Shown: positions 8,570 through 17,845 of the stretch, in pieces | How positions within the stretch are numbered: position 1 is the first letter of the stretch | How the letters are laid out: the number at the start of each line of letters is the position of its first letter | From: an uncultured Dysgonomonas sp. | GTDB taxonomy: Bacteria > Bacteroidota > Bacteroidia > Bacteroidales > Dysgonomonadaceae | Direction: 5' to 3' | NCBI RefSeq assembly: GCF_934668725.1 | Contig: NZ_CAKUOF010000005.1 | Coordinates: 174,608 to 238,607, forward strand | DNA: 64,000 bases | Position numbers and translations under genes: made by a program | Notes under the pieces: model-generated | Seen by the model: only the letters and a program-made list of their open reading frames with translations | Databases searched by the model: none | What the model was told of the DNA's origin: nothing

Positions 8570-9661
8570 ATGATATATTTTTTATTTTTTATATTATTAT
8601 TAGTCTTGAGTTTTTTTGATCTTTTTTCTAAAAAAGAGAAGACTAAGAATCTTTTATTTATAATCTCAGCTTCTTTGCTGTTTTTATTTTGTACTCTACG
8701 CTATGGCTTAGGGTTTGACTATTTTAATTATCAGGTTATATTTGATAGTGTCCCTACTGAATTTTCTTTAACTGCTACTTTTGAAGGCATACATGGTGAA
8801 CGTCTATTCTTATTTATCTTCCTTCTCTTTAAAGCTATAGGTATTGATTATGCATATGCGAACTCTATAATTATAGCAATAATAGCTATATTTTTCATAA
8901 GATTCATCAATAAATATTCCTCATATAAAACCTTTTCTGTTCTAGTGCTCTATGCTTGGTTTTTTGTATATGTTTTTGCATTATTAAGACAAGGTTTAGC
9001 GATGAGTCTTTTTTGTGGATTAGCATATCCAATGCTAACAAAAAAGGCTTATGTTAAATATTATCTAACTATTTTGGTATGTATTTTTATTCATAGTGCC
9101 TCTTTTGTATGTTTGTTTGTACCTTTTGTTATCAAATATTTTCCTAGATTGAGAAAGTATTATTTATTGATAGTTCTCTTCCTGTTCGGTTTGTTACCTT
9201 TTAGTGGAATATTACTTTCTATAATAGGCCGGCTAACCGGAGCAACATATTATTTGACAGAAGGAGAGTTGAGTATTGGAGCTCTTTTAAATAGAATTAT
9301 TGTGTTTTTAATTATCTTTTATCTTTGTAAAACAAAAGATAAGACACTTTCTTCAATGAAAGATTTATATTTTCTCGGATTTTTTATATACTTACTTACT
9401 GCTCAATCTGATTTGATAGCATCTCGACTCGGTGCATATTTTAAAATATTTGAAATTATTTTATTACCTATTTGTTTTAATAAATTTTCTTATAAGTCAT
9501 CACCTATTGCATTCTTTATCATATATGTATATTTAGGATATATGCTGATGAGTATAATTGGCACTATGTCAGATCAATATGGGTATGCGAATGCTTGGGA
9601 CTATCCATACGTAACTATATTTAATCAGGATGATTTAGTTATCTTTGAGCATAATTATTAA
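8570..9661 (+). CDS. EpsG/Wzy-family polysaccharide polymerase
   Basis: The 363-residue protein is almost entirely hydrophobic, with about ten membrane helices. The stretch LRYGLGFDYFNYQVIF near residues 43-58 is the arginine/aspartate signature of the EpsG family, and a later loop has RQGLAMSLF. Members join repeat units on the periplasmic face, working with the flippase and the Wzz-type protein at the start of this operon. It is the only polymerase candidate in the cluster. Family assignment rests on the motif and topology, since these proteins diverge quickly. Confidence 0.85.
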   Translation: MIYFLFFILLLVLSFFDLFSKKEKTKNLLFIISASLLFLFCTLRYGLGFDYFNYQVIFDSVPTEFSLTATFEGIHGERLFLFIFLLFKAIGIDYAYANSIIIAIIAIFFIRFINKYSSYKTFSVLVLYAWFFVYVFALLRQGLAMSLFCGLAYPMLTKKAYVKYYLTILVCIFIHSASFVCLFVPFVIKYFPRLRKYYLLIVLFLFGLLPFSGILLSIIGRLTGATYYLTEGELSIGALLNRIIVFLIIFYLCKTKDKTLSSMKDLYFLGFFIYLLTAQSDLIASRLGAYFKIFEIILLPICFNKFSYKSSPIAFFIIYVYLGYMLMSIIGTMSDQYGYANAWDYPYVTIFNQDDLVIFEHNY

Positions 9662-9675
9662 AAAATATTATTTTA

Positions 9676-10722
9676 ATGAAAAAATACGATTTTCTATATC
9701 TTACAAACTCTCCAGCTTTTTATAAAATAAACTTAATGAATGAAATAGCTAGACAACGTAGTGTAATGGTTATTTTTTTAGGATATTCTAAAGATGTTGT
9801 AAATATTGAGATTACTGATAAAAAAGAGCAGTATTTATTTGATTATATTTTCTTGACAAATTCTTCTATTCATAATAGGAATAAAATAAAAACCTTCTTT
9901 AAACTTAAAAACTATTTGAAGAAGATTAGTTTTAAGAAAGTAATTTATACAGGATGGAATGATATTGAATTTTCGCTGATGTCTTTCTTGATTCCTCCTA
10001 AAAAAAATTGTTTACAATGTGAATCTTCAATTTATGAGTCTCATTTCTCCGGAATAAAAGGATTTATAAAAAAAATAATAATAAATAGAATGTCTGTTGC
10101 TCTAGTTTCAGGAGAACCACATAAGCAACTTTTTGAGGGAATTAATTATAAAGGTAAGATTTATTTGACGCAGGGTGTTGGTATCTTTAATAAGATTCAA
10201 AAAGCGTCTGGTAATGATCATATAAATAAACCTTTAAAATATTTATACGTAGGAAGGCTGATTGATGTTAAGAATGTAGAGTTTTTAGTCTCTATATTTA
10301 ATCAAATGAAAAAGCCTTTAACTATTGTTGGGGCAGGTATATTGGATAGTGTTTTAAGGAATACAGCGAAAGATAATATTGAATTTAGAGGTTTTATTGA
10401 AAATGAAAAAATAGCGGAAGTTTATCAAGAGCATGATATTTTTGTTTTACCTTCTAAAAAAGAACCATGGGGCTTAGTTGTGGAAGAAGCAATTTATAAT
10501 GGATTGCCTGTAATTGTAAGTGAGTTTGTTGGATGTAATATTGATATTGTAGAAAAGCCTAAGACTGGTTGTGTTTTTTTGTTAGAAAACGATCATTCAT
10601 TCATTGATGCATGTGATCTTGTAGAGCGTAATTATGAATCTTATAAGAAAAATGCCAAAAACTTTAATTTCGATAAAAGAGATGAAATGCAGGTTGAAAC
10701 ATATCTGAATTTGTTAAAATAA
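9676..10722 (+). CDS. Glycosyltransferase family 4 (GT-B fold)
   Basis: The 348-residue protein starts with FLYLTNSPAFYKINLMNEIA, typical of the N-terminal Rossmann half of GT4 enzymes. The C-terminal half has LYVGRLIDVKNVEFLV and the donor-binding E-x7-E motif in EPWGLVVEEAIYNGLPVIVS. It would retain the anomeric configuration while adding a sugar to the repeat unit. It is followed by the remnant of a second GT4. Confidence 0.87.
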   Translation: MKKYDFLYLTNSPAFYKINLMNEIARQRSVMVIFLGYSKDVVNIEITDKKEQYLFDYIFLTNSSIHNRNKIKTFFKLKNYLKKISFKKVIYTGWNDIEFSLMSFLIPPKKNCLQCESSIYESHFSGIKGFIKKIIINRMSVALVSGEPHKQLFEGINYKGKIYLTQGVGIFNKIQKASGNDHINKPLKYLYVGRLIDVKNVEFLVSIFNQMKKPLTIVGAGILDSVLRNTAKDNIEFRGFIENEKIAEVYQEHDIFVLPSKKEPWGLVVEEAIYNGLPVIVSEFVGCNIDIVEKPKTGCVFLLENDHSFIDACDLVERNYESYKKNAKNFNFDKRDEMQVETYLNLLK

Positions 10723-10765
10723 TCTATAAGATTAATTATCTGAATAGTAAGTGTAAGTTTCTTTT

Positions 10766-11415
10766 ATGGGGCCAATAAGTCCTTCATATATAGGTCAATC
10801 TGTAGCTTTTACTACAATTGTTAATTATTATAGAAACACGAGAATATTGAACTTATTGAGTTGGATTTTATAGCGAAGAATAGCTTTTAATCTGGAATTT
10901 TCTATGCCTAAAGATTTCTTGGATATTTTTTTCAAAAAATTGATTTAGTTTATTTTACATGTATCAGAAATTTCCTTGGGTCTATTAGGGATGTAATAAT
11001 ATTGTTATATGCACGTTTATTTAATGTTAAAGTTGTGAATCCCTTAGATGGTACTGACTTTACTGAATTTTATGATCATTTCGGATTTAGATATAAGAAA
11101 ATTAAATTATTCATACAAAGATGTTGATATTTCTATTGTTTTGTTAGAAGATATGAAGCCTCAATTTAAAGGCTTGCCTGTATGTTTGGTAGAAGTTCGG
11201 ACAAATGGTCTACCAGTTTAACTTCAGATGAGATTTCTAAAGAAATCATTATTGCTGATTTGGTTAATTTTAGGAGTCTTCAGTTGGCTGAATAATTGAT
11301 TGGGACTATTTATAGTAGATCATCAGTAAACTTCTTATAATGAGCAAATAAAAAGAGTTGTGATATTGATTCAAAGAAGTTACAAGATTTTTATCTAAAA
11401 TTGGTTGCGAAATAA
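10766..11415 (+). pseudogene. Decayed GT4 glycosyltransferase
   Basis: Three frames together spell one GT4 protein. Frame one from ATG 10766 gives GPISPSYIGQSVAF, the usual start of these enzymes, and stops at 10871. A second frame (10912-11127) gives KIDLVYFTCIRNFLGSIRD and later NPLDGTDFTEFY. A third (from 11114) gives DVDISIVLLEDMKPQFKGLP and LVEVRTNGLPV, stops at 11219, and is continued one base shifted by TSDEISKEIIIADLV. The tail CDIDSKKLQDFYLKLVAK ends at 11413-11415. The total is far shorter than a GT4, so a central deletion has occurred as well as at least three stops or frameshifts. Neighbouring genes are intact, so the loss is specific to this step. Confidence 0.8.
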
Positions 11416-11432
11416 ATTAAATAAAAGATCAA

Positions 11433-12563
11433 ATGAGATTAATAATAAATACTTCTAGTCTATTTTCTGGGGGAGGGGTACAAGTGGCTTTGTCATTTAT
11501 TGAAGAATGCAGAAATTTTGAGAAAAATGAGTATCATGTTTTTTTATGTCCTTCGGTTGAAAAGCAAATTGATAAATTAAGTTATCCGAGTAATTTTATA
11601 TTTTATACGATTGAAAGAAAAGGTAATATAATTCGTAATATTCTCTATTTGAGAAAAAAACTATCCTCTTTTGAAAAAAAAATTAAACCTGATTGTGTAT
11701 TTACAATATTTGGACCATCATATTGGACTCCTAAGGTTCCACATCTATTGGGCTATGCTTTACCTCATTTTCTCTATTCTGAGTCTCCTTTCTTTTTTCG
11801 TAATAGTTTGTTAGCGAAATTAAAGTGGAAGATTACTGCGATTTTCAAAAAATATTTTTTCTTGAAAAATGCAAAATATTATCATGTAGAAACAGAAGAT
11901 GCAAGAATGCGTCTAGCTCATTTTCTTCATTCTCCAATTGATAAAATATATGTAGTATCTAATACCTATAATTCTTATTTTGCTTGCTTTAATAATGAAG
12001 AGCGTGATAAAATGATTAAATCATCGAACATTAAGACGTTTTTGATTTTATCAGCTTTTTATCCACATAAAAATTTAAGTATTTTGAATGAAATAATTCC
12101 CTTACTTATAAAATCAGGTATTAATAATGTCGAATTTGTGACTACACTACCTTCTCAAATTTATGAAGATAATTTTCTTGAGGTTTCAAAGACAAAAATA
12201 AGAAACATAGGAGTAATTGCTGCACAGGATTGTCCTCAATTATATTTTGAGTGTAATTTTATTTTTCTTCCTACTCTTTTAGAATGTTTTTCAGCTAATT
12301 ATCCTGAGGCTATGAAAATGGATAAACCAATCTTAACATCCGATTTACCTTTTGCTCGAGATATTTGTGGTGATGCTGCTCTTTTTTTTGACCCTCTAGA
12401 CCCCAATGATATTGTGGCAAAAATAAAGCTGATATTAGAAAATGAAGAATTACAAAAAGAATTGATTACTAATGGAAGAGAGCAACTCAAGAATTTTCCT
12501 TCAGCACAAATGCGAGCTGAAAAGTATTTAACTATATGTAACTCTATTTTGAATGAAAACTGA
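11433..12563 (+). CDS. Glycosyltransferase family 4 (GT-B fold)
   Basis: The 376-residue protein begins RLIINTSSLFSGGGVQVALS, the glycine-rich first loop of GT4 enzymes that act on lipid-linked acceptors. The C-terminal half has FLILSAFYPHKNLSILNEII and the donor-site region LECFSANYPEAMKMDKPILT followed by DICGDAALFFDP. It ends by overlapping the acetyltransferase by 11 bases, which argues for coupled translation. The sugar is unknown. Confidence 0.88.
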   Translation: MRLIINTSSLFSGGGVQVALSFIEECRNFEKNEYHVFLCPSVEKQIDKLSYPSNFIFYTIERKGNIIRNILYLRKKLSSFEKKIKPDCVFTIFGPSYWTPKVPHLLGYALPHFLYSESPFFFRNSLLAKLKWKITAIFKKYFFLKNAKYYHVETEDARMRLAHFLHSPIDKIYVVSNTYNSYFACFNNEERDKMIKSSNIKTFLILSAFYPHKNLSILNEIIPLLIKSGINNVEFVTTLPSQIYEDNFLEVSKTKIRNIGVIAAQDCPQLYFECNFIFLPTLLECFSANYPEAMKMDKPILTSDLPFARDICGDAALFFDPLDPNDIVAKIKLILENEELQKELITNGREQLKNFPSAQMRAEKYLTICNSILNEN

Positions 12564-13101
12564 TTTGTCTTCTTTTGAAAATTCGTGGTATATTCCTGGA
12601 AATAAAATTAAAATAACGATGTGGTATTTTATTAATATCTTATTTCTAGTCAATCCCTTAAATCCATTTTCTTGTTTGAAAATCTGGGTATTACGAGCTT
12701 TTGGTGCTAAAATTGGGACAAATGTTTTAATAAAACCATGTACGAATATTAAATATCCATGGTTACTCGAAATTGGTAATAATGTTTGGATTGGAGAGAA
12801 TGTTTGGATAGATAATCTAGGTAAAGTCTCTATTGGTAATAATGTCTGTATTTCACAAGGAGCGATGCTACTTTGTGGTAATCATAACTATAAAAAAGTA
12901 TGTTTTGACTTAATGGTTGGTGATATTTTATTAGAAGATGGTGTTTGGGTTGGAGCGCAGTCTATAGTTTGTCCAAATGTTAGTCTATTTTCTCATTCAA
13001 TTTTATCTGTTGGTTCAGTTGCAACTAAAAACTTAGAGCCCTTTACCGTGTATCAAGGTAATCCGGCAATTAAAATAAGAGAAAGAATTATATCAGAATG
13101 A
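12553..13101 (+). CDS. WcaF-type acetyltransferase (left-handed beta-helix)
   Basis: The 182-residue protein shows repeated hexapeptides (IGTNVLIKP, IGNNVWIGENVWID, IGNNVCISQGAML), the mark of a left-handed beta-helix acyltransferase, followed by CGNHNY with the likely catalytic histidine, and the closing NPAIKIRERI. The N-terminal SWYIPGNKIKITMWYF stretch is characteristic of the colanic-acid WcaF subgroup. It would O-acetylate a sugar of the repeat unit using acetyl-CoA. It overlaps the previous GT4 by 11 bases and the next GT2 by four. Confidence 0.88.
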   Translation: MKTDLSSFENSWYIPGNKIKITMWYFINILFLVNPLNPFSCLKIWVLRAFGAKIGTNVLIKPCTNIKYPWLLEIGNNVWIGENVWIDNLGKVSIGNNVCISQGAMLLCGNHNYKKVCFDLMVGDILLEDGVWVGAQSIVCPNVSLFSHSILSVGSVATKNLEPFTVYQGNPAIKIRERIISE

Positions 13102-13865
13102 AAATCTCAATAATAACAGCAACATATAATAGCGAAAAATATCTAAGAGATACAATCGAATCTATTTTAAAACAAGATTACTCTAATATTGAATATATTA
13201 TTGTAGATGGAGGCTCTAAAGACTCTACTATTGATATTATTAGGGAATGTGAACCTCGGTTTAAAGGTCGTTTACGTTGGATTAGCGAACCAGATAAAGG
13301 GCTTTATGATGCATTGAATAAAGGATTTAAAATAGCAACAGGAGAGATTGTTGGAATCCTCAATTCAGATGACTTTTTTACGAATGATAATGTTATATCA
13401 GAAGTTGTACATACATTTAAGACAAATAATAGTGAAGCAGTATATGGTGATATTCATTTTGTTGATGCAAAAAATTTGAATAAATGTATTCGTTATTATT
13501 CATCGTCAATATTCAGACGTTCTCTGATGAGGATCGGTTTTATGCCAGCTCATCCAACATTTTATGTTTATAAAAATAAGTTTGACGAACTTGGTTATTA
13601 TAAAACAGATTACAAGATTGCCGCCGATTTTGAGTTGCTTTTGCGTTTTATTTATGTAAATAAAATTAAAATTAAATACCTTCCCCTTGATTTTGTAACC
13701 ATGCGAATAGGAGGTATGAGTACCGAATCTATGGGTAGTCGAAAAACAATAATGAGAGAACATATAAGAGCTTTTAAAGAAAATGGTATTTCTAACAATA
13801 GATTTATTTTAAGCCTTAGATACCCATACAAGATATGGGAGTTATTAAAAGCGAAATTATCCTAG
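13098..13865 (+). CDS. Glycosyltransferase family 2, WcaE-like
   Basis: The 255-residue protein has ISIITATYNSEKYLRDTIES, YIIVDGGSKDST and the WISEPDKGLYDALNKGFKIA segment that distinguishes the WcaE/colanic-acid type of GT2, with the metal site in ILNSDDFF. MPAHPTFYV near residue 150 supports this subgroup, as does the pairing with a WcaF-type acetyltransferase immediately upstream. It overlaps that gene by four bases and is the last glycosyltransferase of the operon. Confidence 0.88.
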   Translation: MKISIITATYNSEKYLRDTIESILKQDYSNIEYIIVDGGSKDSTIDIIRECEPRFKGRLRWISEPDKGLYDALNKGFKIATGEIVGILNSDDFFTNDNVISEVVHTFKTNNSEAVYGDIHFVDAKNLNKCIRYYSSSIFRRSLMRIGFMPAHPTFYVYKNKFDELGYYKTDYKIAADFELLLRFIYVNKIKIKYLPLDFVTMRIGGMSTESMGSRKTIMREHIRAFKENGISNNRFILSLRYPYKIWELLKAKLS

Positions 13866-13921
13866 TAGGTTATTAAGGCTTTCTTTTATTAGCTAACTTT
13901 ATAAGAATTAATTAATTCAAA

Positions 13922-14782
13922 ATGACAACACCACAAATATCTTTTATCGGATTGGGACACATGGGAACCCCAATGGCTTCAAATCTGCTGAAAGCTGGAT
14001 TCGAAATCTCTGTATACAATCGTTCGGTAGAGAAGATGAAGCCACTTATAGATGCCGGAGCTAAACCTTACACCTCTTTAAATGATGTTCGGGAGAATTC
14101 GAATGTTATTTTCACCATGTTATCGGATGATTCGGCTGTATCCTCGGTGTTTGCTGATCTATTGAAAGGTTCTGTTTCGGAGAAGCTCTTTATCAATATG
14201 AGTACCATCTCTTCGGAACTGACGAAGCGGTTAGCAGCAGAAATAGAATCTAAAGGAGGATACTATCTCGAAGCTCCTGTCTCTGGAAGTGTAAAACCTG
14301 CTATAGATGGAACTCTTATCATATTAGCTGCAGGTAGAGAACCTGATTATGAGTTTGCGACAACTTATTTCGAAAAACTAGGTAAGCTATCCTTATACTT
14401 GGGAGAAATAGGACAGGGAGCTAAAGCTAAATTAGCCATTAACTATTATATGTCTGTCGTTATTGAGGGGTTAGCCGAAACTGTTCTTTTTGCCGAAAAG
14501 AATGGTATTGATAAAGAAACAATGATGTTTATTGTCAATGAAAGTGCTTGTGGTAGCCCTATGTCAAAGATGAAAACACCTTCCATTATACAAGATAACT
14601 ATCCGGCGGCTTTTTCTCTTAAACACATGGATAAAGATATACGTTTGGCAAAGGCAGAAGGGTTAAATACCGAAACTTCCAATGCGATGAAGAATATCTA
14701 TCAAGACGCTATGGAAGCAAACTTGGGAGACGATGACCTTATGGCTGTAATAAAGACGGTAAAATCGAAATATTTTAAATAA
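13922..14782 (+). CDS. NAD(P)-dependent beta-hydroxyacid dehydrogenase (3-hydroxyisobutyrate dehydrogenase family)
   Basis: The 286-residue cytosolic enzyme has the N-terminal GLGHMGTPMASNLLKAG dinucleotide loop (residues 10-26), the substrate-binding APVSGSVKPAIDGTL near residue 119, and GAKAKLAINYY with the catalytic lysine near residue 175. The family reduces small beta-hydroxyacid/semialdehyde pairs; GLYR-type succinic semialdehyde reductases are the closest in layout. Codon use is richer in G and C than the capsule genes just before it, so it marks the end of the low-GC island. Its substrate is not evident. Confidence 0.83.
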   Translation: MTTPQISFIGLGHMGTPMASNLLKAGFEISVYNRSVEKMKPLIDAGAKPYTSLNDVRENSNVIFTMLSDDSAVSSVFADLLKGSVSEKLFINMSTISSELTKRLAAEIESKGGYYLEAPVSGSVKPAIDGTLIILAAGREPDYEFATTYFEKLGKLSLYLGEIGQGAKAKLAINYYMSVVIEGLAETVLFAEKNGIDKETMMFIVNESACGSPMSKMKTPSIIQDNYPAAFSLKHMDKDIRLAKAEGLNTETSNAMKNIYQDAMEANLGDDDLMAVIKTVKSKYFK

Positions 14783-14800
14783 GATATAACACCTTACAAA

Positions 14801-14836
14801 GAGAGCGGAGAGTCGTTAGAATCGTCTCTCTGCTTT
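14801..14836. terminator. Bidirectional terminator between convergent genes
   Basis: AGCGGAGAG (14803 onward) pairs with CTCTCTGCT, with one wobble and a short loop around TTAGAAT, and is followed by a T-rich run. It lies between the ends of a plus-strand dehydrogenase and a minus-strand amidotransferase, where a shared terminator is expected. Confidence 0.7.
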
Positions 14837-14837
14837 T

Positions 14838-15548
14838 CTATTTCGAACTTAACCAATCAAGAATTTCTTCAAGTAAATGATTGCATTGCGGAATGAAATG
14901 GCTGCTATAATCTTTTATATACTTCGCTGATTGTATGTACTGACCCTCTATTAGTTCCTCAGCCCCATTGGTAAGCATTTCATTTAACGAATCAGGGGTA
15001 ACCTCCAAGTGAAACTGTAGTCCTATTACCTTTTCATTGTATAGAAACGCCTGATTTAGGCATCCCACACTAGAAGCCAGCCTGATACTATTCGGTGGAA
15101 TACTGAATGTATCTCCATGCCAGTGAAATACATATAAGTCGGAAATCTCTATTTCAGAGAGTGAGGTTTCTTCCTTTTCATTATTCCACTTAATAGGTAA
15201 CCCGCCTATCTCCTTATAATTATTTGTCGTAACTTTCCCTCCTAATACATCAGCTATTAGTTGAGAACCTAAACAAAAGCCAACTACAGATTTATTCGAT
15301 TCTATCGTTTCTTTGATAAATTCTTTTTCAGCCACTAACCAAGGATAGATATCTTCTTCATATATATTCATAGGACCTCCCATTATGACGAGCATATCAA
15401 ATTCATCCTGATTCGGGAAACTTACTTCTTCGAAAAGACGTGTATAACTCAAACTATATGTATGCTTATTGGCCCATAATTCAATATGCCCGATTCCTTC
15501 GAAGCAGACATGAAGCAGGCAATGGATTCTGAGGTTCTTTGATTTCAT
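14838..15548 (-). CDS. Class I glutamine amidotransferase-like protein (GMP synthase GATase type)
   Basis: The 236-residue protein has the GATase-1 triad: MGGPMNIYEE near residue 55, the nucleophile elbow VVGFCLGSQLIADVLGG (Cys near residue 93), and GLQFHLEVTPDSL with the His/Glu pair near residue 177. No synthetase domain is attached and none is next to it, so this is the stand-alone GuaA-like group, often implicated in gamma-glutamyl hydrolysis or amide transfer. Its start abuts the stop of the BrkB-family gene with no gap, so the pair is one minus-strand operon. Confidence 0.82.
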   Translation of the reverse strand: MKSKNLRIHCLLHVCFEGIGHIELWANKHTYSLSYTRLFEEVSFPNQDEFDMLVIMGGPMNIYEEDIYPWLVAEKEFIKETIESNKSVVGFCLGSQLIADVLGGKVTTNNYKEIGGLPIKWNNEKEETSLSEIEISDLYVFHWHGDTFSIPPNSIRLASSVGCLNQAFLYNEKVIGLQFHLEVTPDSLNEMLTNGAEELIEGQYIQSAKYIKDYSSHFIPQCNHLLEEILDWLSSK

Positions 15549-16865
15549 TTACAAATCTTTTATCAGCGTATCCTTTTCTTTTTCGTGAATCGTATTACGG
15601 ATATCATTTATAACGTTCCATTCATCCATAAATTCTTCAGTGATATCTATGTTGAAGTCTTCCGAACCAAAGCTGTCGACCTTGTGGAACAGGTAGCTCA
15701 CCGATATCTTATTTATATCAAGAGCAGGGATGTATGCCGGAACCATATCTTTTCCCGATGGAGTCTCAACGATAATATTCAGATCAAGTAATAGATAAAT
15801 AATATCGCTGGTAAGACGGGTGGGTATTTTATACTTTTCGGATATCTCATTTGCCGTGTACGGTTTTTCACCTTCCTCGAAGCGCTTTACTATAAGCGTT
15901 GAAATCAGTAATATAATAAAGTCTTTGTATCTGCGGGTAATATCTTTAGTTTCTTTCTCGAAATTAAATTTGGCGATATTCTGATGAGAAAATGAAAGCT
16001 CCACACCTATTAAAACAATCAGCCATGATATTTGCAGCCATAATAATAACAAAGGGAGTGCTGCAAAACTACCGTAGATGGTATTGTATTTAGAGATCCA
16101 TAACTGTCCACTGATATATATCTGTTGAAAGATTTGAAAGGCCAGCCCTGCAACAATCCCTGCAAAAATTGCACTGCCGATTTTTACCTTAGTATTTGGA
16201 ATATACGCATACACAAAAGTGAACAAGAGTATGGTAAGAATAAAAGGTAATACCTGAATGAAGGGATTTATAAATGCTCCAATGATATGAGTCTCCAGTG
16301 ATGAATTTAATATAATGGAGAACCCCGCATTACAAACCAAAAATACAGGAGCAACAAGAAGTAATCCGGTATAATCGGTAAATTGACGATAATACGATCT
16401 GCCATTTTTTATTCCCCAAGTAGAATTAAAATTATCTTCAATACTCGAAATCAGGTTTAAAGCAGTGTATAATAAAAGTACAAGACCCACACCCAGAAAT
16501 ACTCCCCCTTGGGCATATTCCAGAGACTTATCGATGAATCGCATTGCTGTCGAAAGAGCCTGTTCCTGCCCTTGAAAATATCCAAATAATTCGCTTTGCA
16601 GGATATTCTGGAATCCAAAGCCTCTGGCTATAGCAAATAACACAGCAAGCAGAGGTACAATCGATAAAAGAGTGCTGTATGTAAGTGCCGAAGCCCGTGT
16701 ATTAACCAGTGACCAGTTTAGATTCCGATAGGTCAGTACAAACGATTTAATAACGTTGTAGGATATGGCCCGGAGCCTTCCCAGTCCATTAGTATCTACT
16801 CTCCAGATTCCTATAGATAGAAAATGGAGTAGTCGCTGTATAAATTTTGTTACTTTATCAATCAT
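15549..16865 (-). CDS. YihY/BrkB family inner-membrane protein
   Basis: The 438-residue protein has about six membrane helices in its first 300 residues and the family signature in RASALTYSTLLSIVPLLAVL near residue 58, with GFGFQNILQ and YGSFAALPLLLLWLQISW further on. The last 130 residues are hydrophilic and resemble a winged-helix domain (EGEKPYTANEISEKYKIPTR), a tail seen in longer members. The molecular function of this family is unsettled despite its old ribonuclease BN label. A promoter is visible 60 bases upstream (16929-16959). Confidence 0.87.
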   Translation of the reverse strand: MIDKVTKFIQRLLHFLSIGIWRVDTNGLGRLRAISYNVIKSFVLTYRNLNWSLVNTRASALTYSTLLSIVPLLAVLFAIARGFGFQNILQSELFGYFQGQEQALSTAMRFIDKSLEYAQGGVFLGVGLVLLLYTALNLISSIEDNFNSTWGIKNGRSYYRQFTDYTGLLLVAPVFLVCNAGFSIILNSSLETHIIGAFINPFIQVLPFILTILLFTFVYAYIPNTKVKIGSAIFAGIVAGLAFQIFQQIYISGQLWISKYNTIYGSFAALPLLLLWLQISWLIVLIGVELSFSHQNIAKFNFEKETKDITRRYKDFIILLISTLIVKRFEEGEKPYTANEISEKYKIPTRLTSDIIYLLLDLNIIVETPSGKDMVPAYIPALDINKISVSYLFHKVDSFGSEDFNIDITEEFMDEWNVINDIRNTIHEKEKDTLIKDL

Positions 16866-16928
16866 CTTTTTTCTTTCAAATTTAAGTAATCACCTCAATC
16901 TTCTTTGAGAATTTAATTAGTGGAAAAA

Positions 16929-16959
16929 CAAAAGTAGCTATACCTCCAGAATATGGCAA
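16929..16959 (-). promoter_or_regulatory. Bacteroidetes-type promoter of the BrkB-family gene
   Basis: On the minus strand, ATTGCC (TTG complement at 16957-16959) is followed after 20 bases by TACTTTTG (complement of 16929-16936), matching the -33 TTG and -7 TAnnTTTG boxes. Transcription would begin about 50-60 bases before the start codon at 16865. Confidence 0.6.
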
Positions 16960-16986
16960 TATATATCCGATATAACTTAGTGCCAT

Positions 16987-17134
16987 AAAAAGGTGACATT
17001 AACCACAAAAGTATTCTATAAGATATACAAAGGTGACAACTTTACAAGGTTTAATGTAATTTTTGATACTTATTTAAAATGTTGTATATCAGTGATAAAT
17101 AACAAAAAAGATTACAAAAGTGACAAAAGTGACA
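16987..17134 (+). repeat. Cluster of four ACAAARGTGACA motifs (copy A)
   Basis: AAAAAGGTGACA (16987), ACAAAGGTGACAA (17027), ACAAAAGTGACA (17114) and ACAAAAGTGACA (17123) are all in the same orientation, the last two overlapping as a direct nine-base repeat. The same motif recurs at 41635-41745 and 63610-63820. Spacing is irregular, so it is not a CRISPR array or a simple tandem repeat. Confidence 0.6.
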
Positions 17135-17845
17135 CTTTTATGCCGTTGTCTATTATCGTTCATATAAATAGCTGTTTAATATATAGATAAACCGATAAAT
17201 AATAATAAATTCAATTTATTGTATTTTTTGTTAAAAAAACAGAGAATTTTTAATGCCTTATCTAAAATTATAACAGCCAATTCAATTCCTTATTATACTT
17301 GTATGAACAATAAATAAGTCTAAGACTTTAATAGTTCGTATACTTATCAAAAAACACTTGTTAAAGGTAAATTGTTCTTTAACATCAACTAAGGCAAGGC
17401 ACTACCTCTCTCATAACATGGCTGAGTAATGATTGGATATTTATTTAATACAACCCCGAGATTTTACACAGCGCTTTTAGTTCTTTTATTATTCTCTTTT
17501 TTAATCTCATTTTTCTCCTTGATAATAATTTAAAATCATTAAAATCTCACAAATTCGTTGTTAAAAACATAATAAGCTATTTTCTTGAATGTAGAGTGAA
17601 AATTTATCATATTTTTGCCAACAAATGCAATAAGTAGTACAATGAGATACTTGTTGGCTATAATTAAGATCTTTACTTCATTGTTGTTTGTTCCTCTATA
17701 AAAGGAAAGGTGAGTTGGTGATGGAATGAGGAATCTTTTAAATTGGTGAGTAATTCTATACCTACAATTAGTGGTGATAATTTCATTGTTAGTTTAGGCG
17801 CTAAGGAAAAAATCAATTCATAAAAATTGACCCTATAATCAGAAT

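Noticed and set aside
16987..17134. CRISPR array suggested by repeated GTGACA units
   Set aside because: Spacings are 9, 40 and 87 bases, units are only about 12 bases, and no cas gene is near.
16993..17190. A 65-codon open frame across the GTGACA repeats
   Set aside because: Low complexity driven by the repeats and A-rich sequence; no start context or homology.
17642..17840. A possible third, decayed member of the small lipoprotein family
   Set aside because: A 20-codon start (MRYLLAIIKIFTSLLFVPL) and a later fragment can be read, but there is no lipobox cysteine and no similarity to the two real copies beyond hydrophobicity.
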